Origin: Deltaproteobacteria bacterium
Lineage (GTDB): Bacteria; Desulfobacterota; Desulfarculia; Desulfarculales; Desulfarculaceae
DNA length: 31,792 nt
Direction: 5' to 3'
Assembly: GCA_020444165.1 (NCBI GenBank)
Contig: JAHLLK010000165.1
Coordinates: forward strand, 1 to 31,792
Below the pieces are notes generated by a model that saw nothing but the letters and a program-made list of their open reading frames with translations, searched no databases and was not told the origin of the DNA. A program made the position numbers and the translations under genes. Shown here one piece after another: positions 25,124 through 31,792 of this stretch; position 1 is the stretch's first letter; each line of letters starts with the position of its first letter.

Positions 25124-25936
25124 ATGATCGAGCCTAAACTATCACTCGTGATTCCATTTCATAATGAGACGGTTAGGCGAACCCTATTATCATTGCTACG
25201 TTGTCAAGATATCTCTTTGTGCGAAGTTATTCTTGTTAGTGATGGTTCACTAATTTTATCGCTGGACGAATTTCGGAGTCTTGATATGCGAGTTGTGATT
25301 GCAGAGCGTAGCGGGCGAATTGGTTTTTTACGTAATCGTGGGATTGAAGTTGCGCGATCAGAAAGCCTATACTTCGTCGATAGCGATTGCGAACTTCGAG
25401 AGGATGCAATCGTACGTATGCTACAACACGATGGGAAATTAGTTGTCAAGGGGCGGAATATATTCGATGGCCAGAATTGGGCATCGAAACTTGACGCACA
25501 GATTCGTGATGAACGATACTCGAGACAGCCAACATTTGCGTACTGTCCCAATCTGTTGGTAAAGCGAGAGGTGTTTTCGGTTATAGGGAAATTCGACGAA
25601 GAATGTACATACGGTAGCGATGGCGAGTTTGCAAAGCGGATCAAAGAACGCGGTATTCCGGTGCACTACAACCAAGAATGCGTACTTTATCATGACGTAA
25701 CAAACACGGCGACTGGCATCTTTAGAAAGTGGATGCAAATGGGTGAAGCGCGCTATTATCGTTACAAGCGACAGAACGTAACTGATTGGCATTTAACATA
25801 CTTTCCAGATTTATACAACAGAAATCGAGGGATCACTTACAACGCGACAGTCGCTTGCTGCAACGTTGGACGTGGATTTGGTATGCTGCGTGCGTGGATA
25901 CGAAGTTTAAGAGGTTGGCCAAAACGCGAATCATAA
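25124..25936 (+). CDS. Family 2 glycosyltransferase
   Basis: 270 residues, a GT-A fold: nucleotide-sugar binding start LSLVIPFHNE (7-15), LVSDGS near 40, acidic metal site DSD at 86-88 (YFVDSDCEL), and the acceptor-side CTYGSDGEFAKRIKERG with the catalytic-type Asp. No membrane segments, so it probably acts on a cytoplasmic acceptor. GAGAGGAAAG precedes ATG 25124, 12 bases after the kinase-like gene. It is the last gene of the cluster and is followed by a terminator. A glycosylated final product is a reasonable inference. Confidence 0.85.
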   Translation: MIEPKLSLVIPFHNETVRRTLLSLLRCQDISLCEVILVSDGSLILSLDEFRSLDMRVVIAERSGRIGFLRNRGIEVARSESLYFVDSDCELREDAIVRMLQHDGKLVVKGRNIFDGQNWASKLDAQIRDERYSRQPTFAYCPNLLVKREVFSVIGKFDEECTYGSDGEFAKRIKERGIPVHYNQECVLYHDVTNTATGIFRKWMQMGEARYYRYKRQNVTDWHLTYFPDLYNRNRGITYNATVACCNVGRGFGMLRAWIRSLRGWPKRES

Positions 25937-25965
25937 TAGACAAATAGGAAAACTAAAAAGAAAAG

Positions 25966-25989
25966 ATCGGCTTCTGTACCGATTTTTTT
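25966..25989 (+). terminator. Terminator after the biosynthetic-type cluster
   Basis: ATCGG (25966-25970) and CCGAT (25979-25983) form a short stem, extended by flanking A and T runs, followed by seven T. It lies 30 bases after the glycosyltransferase stop. Confidence 0.6.
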
Positions 25990-26009
25990 GGTAATAATTA
26001 ACGCTGATA

Positions 26010-26398
26010 TTAAATCGAGTAGCATTTCGTCCCTTTGTATATGGCATAATTATATATATTGGAAACAAGATATTACTTGCGAAACATTGTGATAAATATG
26101 ATGTGCGTGGTGGTGGTATAGAATCAGGAGAGAGACGATAGAAGAGGCCTTAAAAAGAGAGGTTTGGAAGGAAACTGAATAGGAAATCGAGATAGAAACG
26201 CTAATAACCTGTGAAAAATCATTTTTCAAGACACTTTCTCATTATAAATACGTTCAAGGTATTTTACTGTATTATACCTGTCGTATTGTTGGCGGCAAAA
26301 TGTCAACTAAGAGGTTTGATCAATACGAACAGAAATGTGCTGATTTGTTAAAATGGTTTGACTTGAAAAAATTGTCTGAAACTAATTTTCAAGCGTGA
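26010..26398 (+). pseudogene. NUDIX hydrolase pseudogene
   Basis: A NUDIX (nucleoside diphosphate-linked) hydrolase can be read with one frame change. The first frame gives RPFVYGIIIYIGNKILLAKH and RGGGIESGE; after two extra bases near 26133 a second frame continues TIEEALKREVWKETE, completing the Nudix box GxxxxxExxxxxxxREVxEE. A TAG then stands where the final Gly of the box is expected (around 26180), and the frame continues to a TGA at 26396-26398 with a typical C-terminal tail. The expected start Met is not evident. Two lesions make it non-functional. It belongs to the AT-rich kind of DNA, unlike the GC-richer genes that follow. Confidence 0.75.
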
Positions 26399-26487
26399 GA
26401 CTACTACACTGGACATTCTCTCGATACATTTTTGGTTTAGCAAACCAGCGTACATGTTTGAAGAGTTTTAATTAGGGGGGGCACCAA

Positions 26488-26991
26488 ATGGCTAAAGGCA
26501 AATCTCTTGTCATCATATCTCACTGGAGCACTATGATCGAGGGGCTCCCTGCCAGCCCTCAAGAGTTCTTCCAATCGGTAGAGACCGCCGTCCAGAACAA
26601 AAGCGTTCCTGATACTAAATTTTCTCGGGTAGATTGGAAGGAAGGAGGAATAATCTCCGCCAAAAGAGAATATCTTCGAATCAAGAGAAAAGATTTGGCC
26701 TTCGATATTTGCGGAGCCCCTTTCGGGAATGGTTTCTTCGTCTCCTGGTGGCTGGGAGAGGCCCCCTCATATTTAGCCCAACTAGCCATGGATATTCCAA
26801 TAATCGGCCCGCTATTTACTCGATTGGCTAAACCTCTCACGTATTACCAGCTGGACACCGCCGCCATGTTCCAGGCTCTCATTCACTCGGCCGTTTTGGA
26901 AGTGATTGATGAGATAACCAAAGCCAAAGGTCTGAGAGCCTTGTCCGACGATGCCCGAAAACCGATAATGCGCGATTTCTTTGATATATAA
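26488..26991 (+). CDS. Hypothetical protein paired with the HerA/TraG-like ATPase
   Basis: 167 residues. AGGGGGGG precedes ATG 26488 and the stop lies 2 bases before the ATPase start, so the two are translationally coupled. Sequence features: FSRVDWKEGG, REYLRIKRKDLAFDI, GNGFFVSWWLGE, then a moderately hydrophobic stretch (about 98-118) that might be an amphipathic or membrane-facing helix rather than a true TM. I do not recognise a named family. Its position at the head of the DNA-translocase gene suggests a partner or membrane anchor for that motor. Confidence 0.65.
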   Translation: MAKGKSLVIISHWSTMIEGLPASPQEFFQSVETAVQNKSVPDTKFSRVDWKEGGIISAKREYLRIKRKDLAFDICGAPFGNGFFVSWWLGEAPSYLAQLAMDIPIIGPLFTRLAKPLTYYQLDTAAMFQALIHSAVLEVIDEITKAKGLRALSDDARKPIMRDFFDI

Positions 26992-26993
26992 AA

Positions 26994-29900
26994 ATGGGAG
27001 AGGATTATCTCCTCATCCGGGGTGGTAGCGGGATAAGAGGAACAACGGCCTATCTGACCCGGCAATTCTACCGTTGGGAGGAGCGCACTCGCGGTTATTG
27101 GTTATGGGACTACCCGGTAGCGCCGGAACCGCCTTTCGTGCCTTTCGAGGGCCATTTTTTGCCAGGCTCGCCGCAGACGGTTGACGACGCGAGGAAGCCC
27201 ACATTTCTGAGTTCTCTGGCAGAGAAGATAAAGGCATGTTTCTCTCCCGAGAAGCCGCAGACGATCCCTGATCTTCTCGACCCACCATACGGCCCGGAGG
27301 ACATCCTCCCAGATATCTACCTGTCAGACGGCGACCTGGTCGAAATCCAGATCGCTCTCCCATCCGACTACAGGAGCTCTAAGAAACGAGCCGAGCATTT
27401 CCTTGCGTCTCAAGGTTACGCCTGCTACCCATTGGGCTTTGAGATCATCGGAACAGCCACTCAGGTAATCATCCAACTGACTTCCAGGGAAAGAGACGCA
27501 TCGAACCTCCGCACTCAGCTCCAGGCCTACGCTCCCCAGGCAACTATCACTCAAGAACGGAACTATCTAACTTCCCTATGGAAGCCAGAAGAATACTCGT
27601 TGGTTGTGGACTTTGGCCTCGCTAAAGAAGGGATGCTTCCCCTGTCCTCTGAGAGCAATTTAGATATTGACCCCTTGATCGGAATAATCGGGGCGCTCTC
27701 GGATTGCGAGGGAGACGAGGTTGCCGCCGTCCAAATCCTGTTTTCTCCGGCCAGGAGCCCTTGGGCCGAAAGTTTCATCCGATCGGTTCTAGACTGGGAC
27801 GGGACTTCCTTCTTTGCGGACGCACCTGAGCTGGTAGCGGCCTGTAAACAAAAAATTGCCAGTCCCCTCTTTGGCGCTCTCATCCGCATCGGAGCCAACA
27901 GCAACCGCCGGCAAGTGGCCCATAACCTAGTCCGGAGCATCGCTGGGGCTATGAGTCAATTCAATAGTCCTCTTGGTAATCGGTTGGTTCCTCTAACCAA
28001 TGAGGGTTATTCCAATGAAATCCATGTCGGGGATTTACTGGAAAGACAGACCCACCGCTCGGGAATGATCCTTAATACCGATGAACTATTAAATTTTGTC
28101 CACTTCCCGGATAGTTCCATCCAAACTGAGAAATTCCACCGTGCTCTTCTCAAAACCAAACCGGCTCCCGGGATAGCGACCAATAATCAACTGCTTTTGG
28201 GCACTAACACTCATCAGGGAGGAGAAACCGAAGTAACCCTCAGTCCCGATCAACGGATGCGGCACATGTACGTGGTCGGCGCGTCGGGAACCGGGAAATC
28301 CACTCTTCTCTTCAACCTGATCCTCCAAGACATCCACTCCGGACAAGGGGTGGCGGTCCTCGATCCCCATGGAGACCTCATTGACCTAATACTGAACTTC
28401 ATCCCCAAAGACCGGAAAGAAGACGCAATTCTCTTCAATCCGGCCGATGAAGAATACCCTATCCCCTTCAACATATTCAGCGCCGCCTCTGAAACCGAGA
28501 AGACGCTCCTGGCCTCCGACTTGACCGGAGTTTTTCGCCGATTGTCTAGCTCCTGGGGCGATCAGATGAACGTGGTCCTCGCTAATGGCATCTTGGCCAT
28601 GCTTGAGAGCCGGGAAGGCGGCACCCTGGTGACTCTCCGGCGCTTCCTCATAGACAAGGCATTCCGTCAGACGTTCCTAAAGACCGTAAGGGACCAGGAA
28701 ATCATATATTACTGGGAAAAAGAGTTTCCCCTCCTTTCCGGCCGCCCCCAAGCTTCAGTTCTTACACGCCTCGACACTTTTCTTCGCCCCAAGCCGATCC
28801 GGCACCTGGTCGGCCAAAAGACCAGTCGGATCGACTTCGCCACCATCATGAACCAGCGGAAGATTTTCTTGGCCAAGCTCTCTCACGGTGGCATCGGGGA
28901 GGAAAACTCCTACTTGCTGGGGGCGCTTCTCGTTGCCAAGATTCATCAAATCGCCCTCTCCCGCCAGGAAATTGAACGGGAGAAGCGCCAACCGTTCTAC
29001 CTCTACATCGATGAGTTCCAGAATTTTGTCACGCCTTCCATGGAATCCATCCTTTCCGGGGCGCGCAAATACAACTTGGGGCTGATCTTGGCCCACCAAG
29101 AGCTCCGGCAGCTGGCAGCCAAAGACAAAGAGGTGGCCAGCAGTGTCCTATCCAACCCCTACACTCGCATCTGTTTCCGGCTGGGAGAGGCCGATGCCGC
29201 CAAACTGGCCAGCGGTTTTTCCTTCTTCGATGCTCACGACCTGCAAAGCTTGGGAATTGGGGAGGCTATCGGCCGAATCGAGCAAGCCCGGTACGATTTT
29301 AACCTTAAGACCCATAATGCTCTTCGAGAGGCCGCGAGAAGCGCTCTCGCAGCCAGGGAAGAGGTCATAGCAGCCTCTCGCGCCAATTTCGGGGTGCCGT
29401 TAGAAACGGTCCTAAAGGAGCTCTATCCGGATCAGGAAGAGAGCGAGGTAACGGAACCCCTACCTCCTCAGGCACCACCCAAGGCCCGGAAACCGAGCGT
29501 TAGAGAAAAAGAGGCAGCCAGACCCCAGGAAGCTCCAGTTCTCTCGCCAGACGAGCCCCAAAGGCCCGCTCCGGCCGGAAGAGGCGGCACCCAGCACCAG
29601 TACCTTCAGCGTCTCATCAAGCGGATCGGACAGGAACACGGCTACATTGCTACCTTGGAAGAGGAGATACTCTCCGGCCACGGCTTGGTGGACGTTTCCC
29701 TCACAAGAGACGAGGAAAGGATTGCCTGCGAGATCAGTGTCTCTACCTCGCCTACTCATGAAATAGAGAATATCCAAAAGTGTCTGGCTCATGGGTATAG
29801 CGATATCGTGCTCCTGTCGCACGAAAGGAAAAAGCTGGGTCTTATTCGCCGGCTGGCTGAGGAGTCGATTACTGATGCCGACCAAGAGAGAGTCCATTAC

Positions 29901-30086
29901 CTACTCCCGGAAGAGTTCATCACCTTCCTGGACAGTAAGGACGCAGATCGTCTGGAAAATGAAAAAACCGTCCGGGGCTACCGGGTCAAGGTGAAGTACC
30001 GATCGGGCGATCCCCAGGAACAGAAGCAGAAACAGGAAGCCATCGCCAAACTGATTATCGATTCAATGAAGAAGATGGAAAGGTAG
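26994..30086 (+). CDS. HerA/TraG-like translocase with C-terminal nuclease-like domain
   Basis: 1030 residues. The N-terminal 400 residues are not classic membrane helices; they include a long region seen in element-borne TraG-like proteins. The motor carries Walker A VGASGTGKSTL at about 428-438 with AVLDPHGDLID, and Walker B YIDEFQNF at about 670, then AHQELRQL, the pattern of TraM-recognising TraD/TraG and HerA ATPases. A Pro-rich linker (about 822-866) leads to a C-terminal domain (about 870-975) with GHGLVDVSL and IACEISVST, the spacing of a PD-(D/E)xK-like nuclease core with Ser in place of the usual Lys. It probably moves element DNA during transfer or replication. It shares motifs with the shorter ATPase at 9783, showing two separate elements in the window. 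Confidence 0.8.
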   Translation: MGEDYLLIRGGSGIRGTTAYLTRQFYRWEERTRGYWLWDYPVAPEPPFVPFEGHFLPGSPQTVDDARKPTFLSSLAEKIKACFSPEKPQTIPDLLDPPYGPEDILPDIYLSDGDLVEIQIALPSDYRSSKKRAEHFLASQGYACYPLGFEIIGTATQVIIQLTSRERDASNLRTQLQAYAPQATITQERNYLTSLWKPEEYSLVVDFGLAKEGMLPLSSESNLDIDPLIGIIGALSDCEGDEVAAVQILFSPARSPWAESFIRSVLDWDGTSFFADAPELVAACKQKIASPLFGALIRIGANSNRRQVAHNLVRSIAGAMSQFNSPLGNRLVPLTNEGYSNEIHVGDLLERQTHRSGMILNTDELLNFVHFPDSSIQTEKFHRALLKTKPAPGIATNNQLLLGTNTHQGGETEVTLSPDQRMRHMYVVGASGTGKSTLLFNLILQDIHSGQGVAVLDPHGDLIDLILNFIPKDRKEDAILFNPADEEYPIPFNIFSAASETEKTLLASDLTGVFRRLSSSWGDQMNVVLANGILAMLESREGGTLVTLRRFLIDKAFRQTFLKTVRDQEIIYYWEKEFPLLSGRPQASVLTRLDTFLRPKPIRHLVGQKTSRIDFATIMNQRKIFLAKLSHGGIGEENSYLLGALLVAKIHQIALSRQEIEREKRQPFYLYIDEFQNFVTPSMESILSGARKYNLGLILAHQELRQLAAKDKEVASSVLSNPYTRICFRLGEADAAKLASGFSFFDAHDLQSLGIGEAIGRIEQARYDFNLKTHNALREAARSALAAREEVIAASRANFGVPLETVLKELYPDQEESEVTEPLPPQAPPKARKPSVREKEAARPQEAPVLSPDEPQRPAPAGRGGTQHQYLQRLIKRIGQEHGYIATLEEEILSGHGLVDVSLTRDEERIACEISVSTSPTHEIENIQKCLAHGYSDIVLLSHERKKLGLIRRLAEESITDADQERVHYLLPEEFITFLDSKDADRLENEKTVRGYRVKVKYRSGDPQEQKQKQEAIAKLIIDSMKKMER

Positions 30087-30247
30087 CCTCGCTCCGGATA
30101 CTAAAGATATGTTATCTGGCATAAATCTTCCAAAAGAACAGCCTGATAGAGTAATTGCAACCATCATGCGTTGCCATGTTGAATCATCTCCCCGCTTTGT
30201 GCGAAAATTAAATCATTACAAAGCACCCAGCGTCAAGAGGTGGTCCC

Positions 30248-31765
30248 ATGGAACGAAAGCTCAGGAAAAGAGTGGGTATCTGGATCAGGGTATCCACCGC
30301 CGACCAAGCCCAGGGAGAGTCGCCGGAGCATCACGAGCGCCGAGCCAGATACTATGCCGAAGCCAAGAGCTGGGAAGTGGTTGAGCTCTATGACCTCTCC
30401 GGAGTCTCCGGGAAAAGCGTCCTGGAGCACCCTGAAGCCCAAAGGATGCTCACGGACGTCAAAAGGGGGCATATAGAGGCGCTCATCTTTTCCAAGCTGG
30501 CCCGCTTGGCCCGGAACACCAAAGACCTGTTGGATATCTCCGATATATTCCAAGAGCATGAAGTCGGGCTGGTTTCCCTCGGGGAGGCCATTGACACAAC
30601 CTCTCCGGCCGGCCGGCTCTTCTACACCATGATTGCCGCCATGGCCCAATGGGAACGAGAAGAGATATCCGAGCGGGTCAAGGCCTCCGTACCTATCAGG
30701 GCCAAAATGGGGAAACCAACCGGTGGGGCTGCGCCTTTCGGCTACCGGTGGGAAAACAAGGAGCTGGTCCTTGACGAAAAGGAGGCTCCTATCCGGCGGC
30801 TCATGTTTGAGCTGTTTCGCGAGCACAAGAGGAAGAAGACTGTAGCCAGGATTCTCAACGAGAAGGGCTACCGTACCAGAAGCGGAGCCAGGTTCACCGA
30901 CACCACCATTGACCGGTTGCTCCGCGACCCCATCGTCATCGGGACCAGGAGGGCCAATTACACTCAAAGCCTGGGTGATGGCAAGGCCTGGACTTTGAAG
31001 CCCGAAAAGGAGTGGGTATACATCGAATCGGAACCGATCGTCTCGGAAGAACTCTTCCAGGAATGCAACGACTTTCTGGACAAGCAAAGGACGTCTCTCA
31101 AGAAGGTGGGCCGAAAGGCCGCCCAACACCTCTTCCCCGGCCTGGCCTATTGCCACTGCGGCGGCAAGATGTACGTATTTACCAACTCCCCCAAATATGT
31201 CTGCAAGGTTTGTAAGAACAAAATCCCGGTGGATGACCTCAATGCGATATATCAGGAACAACTGAAGGAATTTTTGCTGTCCGAGAAAGACTTGCAGGCC
31301 TACCTCCACCAGTCCGATGACCAGATCGTCCAACGGTCGGAAAGACTCACTGTCCTCCTGGAAGAGCGGAAGAAGGTCCAGGCCGAGATGGACAAGATTT
31401 ACCGCCTCTACATGGATGACAAGATTTCTTCCGATGGATTCGGCCGCAACTACCGACCCCTAGAGGTAAGGTTCGCCCAACTGGATCAGGAAATCCCCCA
31501 GCTCCAAGCTGAAATCGACCTACTCAAAATCAAGACCCTCTCCTCCGAGCAAATCCAGTCTGAAGCCCATTCCCTGTACCACCAGTGGCAGAACCTCGAC
31601 TTCGAAAAACAACGGCAGATCGTCGAAGCCATTACCGAAAGAATCGTCATCCACGATGACGAAATCTCCATCGAGTTTCACTACTTGCCATTTTTCAAGG
31701 AACTTGAAAAGAACGCATCAACACGGCAACACAACTTCAGGGGTTCATGGCCGCCACCAGCATGA
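30248..31765 (+). CDS. Large serine recombinase (integrase) of the 28-kb element
   Basis: 505 residues as integrated. Catalytic Arg14 and Ser16 lie in IWIRVSTADQ, with FSKLARLARN supplying further active-site Arg. The recombinase domain (about 155-240) includes GGAAPFGYRW and RLLRDPIVIG; a zinc ribbon uses Cys302, Cys304, Cys319 and Cys322; a long coiled coil follows (about 345-410). AGAGGTGG lies 4 bases before ATG 30248. The gene runs through the crossover site: codon 497 (Phe) ends with the C of the CA dinucleotide, so the last eight residues (RGSWPPPA) are coded by comM sequence. In the circular form the frame instead continues Lys-Val-Ser-Leu into the HTH gene at 3789, predicting 639 residues. 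Confidence 0.93.
   Translation: MERKLRKRVGIWIRVSTADQAQGESPEHHERRARYYAEAKSWEVVELYDLSGVSGKSVLEHPEAQRMLTDVKRGHIEALIFSKLARLARNTKDLLDISDIFQEHEVGLVSLGEAIDTTSPAGRLFYTMIAAMAQWEREEISERVKASVPIRAKMGKPTGGAAPFGYRWENKELVLDEKEAPIRRLMFELFREHKRKKTVARILNEKGYRTRSGARFTDTTIDRLLRDPIVIGTRRANYTQSLGDGKAWTLKPEKEWVYIESEPIVSEELFQECNDFLDKQRTSLKKVGRKAAQHLFPGLAYCHCGGKMYVFTNSPKYVCKVCKNKIPVDDLNAIYQEQLKEFLLSEKDLQAYLHQSDDQIVQRSERLTVLLEERKKVQAEMDKIYRLYMDDKISSDGFGRNYRPLEVRFAQLDQEIPQLQAEIDLLKIKTLSSEQIQSEAHSLYHQWQNLDFEKQRQIVEAITERIVIHDDEISIEFHYLPFFKELEKNASTRQHNFRGSWPPPA
31725..31752 (+). other. attR of the 28-kb serine-recombinase element
   Basis: Element sequence GGCAACACAACTT (31725-31737), crossover CA (31738-31739), then comM sequence GGGGTTCATGGCC. 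With attL, the deduced attP is the two 13-base arms around CA, mirror-matched at 11 of 13 positions. The deduced attB (comM arms around CA) shows little symmetry, as is usual for chromosomal targets. Confidence 0.85.
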
Positions 31766-31792
31766 AGCGGGCCGGGAAGTCCACGGTGGCCG
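31740..31792 (-). pseudogene. comM: ComM/YifB-type gene, part of the 5' half (cut by window edge)
   Basis: On the minus strand the last 53 bases read ATVDFPARFMLVAAMNP, the conserved strand leading into the Cys-rich region of Mg-chelatase-like AAA+ proteins. It ends exactly where the other fragment (3780 downward) begins with Cys-Pro. The remainder of the 5' half lies beyond the window. Confidence 0.85.

Larger units (their letters stand above)
3779..31739 (+). mobile_element. Integrative element of about 28 kb inserted in comM
   Basis: Bounded by attL (CA at 3779-3780) and attR (CA at 31738-31739). Removing the interval with one CA retained rebuilds the comM codons for AAMNPCPYCYHGD in frame, matching the usual MNPCPCGYYGD in length. 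The recombinase gene reaches attR at the right end. Backbone genes probably are the HTH gene (3789), the hypothetical protein and HerA/TraG-like ATPase (26488, 26994) and the recombinase (30248). Cargo includes a conjugation-like cassette, a nested AT-rich element, IS debris and a biosynthetic cluster. No relaxase or type IV secretion channel genes are seen, so transfer on its own is doubtful. Confidence 0.85.

Noticed and set aside
30109..30240. Short plus-strand frame between the ATPase and recombinase genes
   Set aside because: No ribosome site or family features, and it runs out of phase into the recombinase gene.
30233..31333. Long minus-strand open frame (366 codons) opposite the serine recombinase
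   Set aside because: It lies wholly antisense to a recombinase with clear motifs, has no recognisable domain, and arises from the GC-rich codon use of the real gene.
1..31792. tRNA genes and CRISPR arrays
   Set aside because: I looked for clover-leaf arms and regularly spaced direct repeats and saw none; the only regular repeat is the two-copy unit at 15626-15714.

Overview
The window is a mosaic of mobile DNA around one broken chromosomal gene. Minus-strand fragments of a ComM/YifB-type Mg-chelatase-like AAA+ gene lie at both ends: its 3' half at about 3188-3780 and a piece of its 5' half at 31740-31792. They break in the same codon context, and joining them restores the family's Met-Asn-Pro-Cys-Pro motif in frame. 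Everything between (about 28 kb, 3779-31739) is therefore read as one integrative element, put there by the large serine recombinase at its right end (30248-31765). The host cannot be named from this sequence. Mixed base composition, IS3/IS4/IS21-type remnants, SD-led genes and genes resembling those of environmental uncultured bacteria suggest a metagenomic bacterium.

Layout. Left flank (1-3780): IS3-family transposase 3' part; a candidate RiPP precursor (1220-1336) followed by a PqqD-like/radical SAM/SPASM maturase (1403-2884); a degraded transposase tail; the comM 3' half. Inside the element: an Xre-type HTH gene at the left end (3789-4208); a four-gene plus-strand set coding for an MBL-fold protein, an E2-E1-JAB fusion, a four-TM protein and a second MBL-fold protein (4451-9650), which looks like a ubiquitin-like conjugation/defence cassette; an AT-rich, apparently nested second element (about 9660-18661) with a TraG/HerA-like ATPase, DUF2958, RuvC-like nuclease, Xre regulator, helicase-like ATPase, its own serine recombinase and a HelD/UvrD-like helicase; a pile of IS4, IS21 (istB) and IS3 debris (18669-20138); an unusual five-gene plus-strand cluster of U32-like protein, Hsp70-like ATPase, radical SAM enzyme, HPr-kinase-like protein and GT2 glycosyltransferase (20190-25936); a dead NUDIX gene; then the element's own hypothetical protein, a 1030-residue HerA/TraG-like ATPase and the recombinase.

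How it works together. The recombinase, HerA/TraG-like ATPase and left-end HTH are the likely backbone, and the conjugation-like cassette, nested element and biosynthetic cluster are cargo. The attachment sites can be deduced. attL and attR share only the dinucleotide CA, and the rebuilt attP is a near-perfect dyad (11 of 13 positions) around it. In the excised circle the recombinase frame would run without a stop through attP into the HTH gene, giving a predicted 639-residue recombinase-HTH fusion that integration splits. The other strong leads are the MBL protein ending in a flexible Arg-Ala-Gly tail next to the E2-E1-JAB protein, the U32/Hsp70/rSAM/HprK-like/GT2 cluster, and the short two-Cys Pro/Arg-rich precursor in front of a radical SAM maturase.
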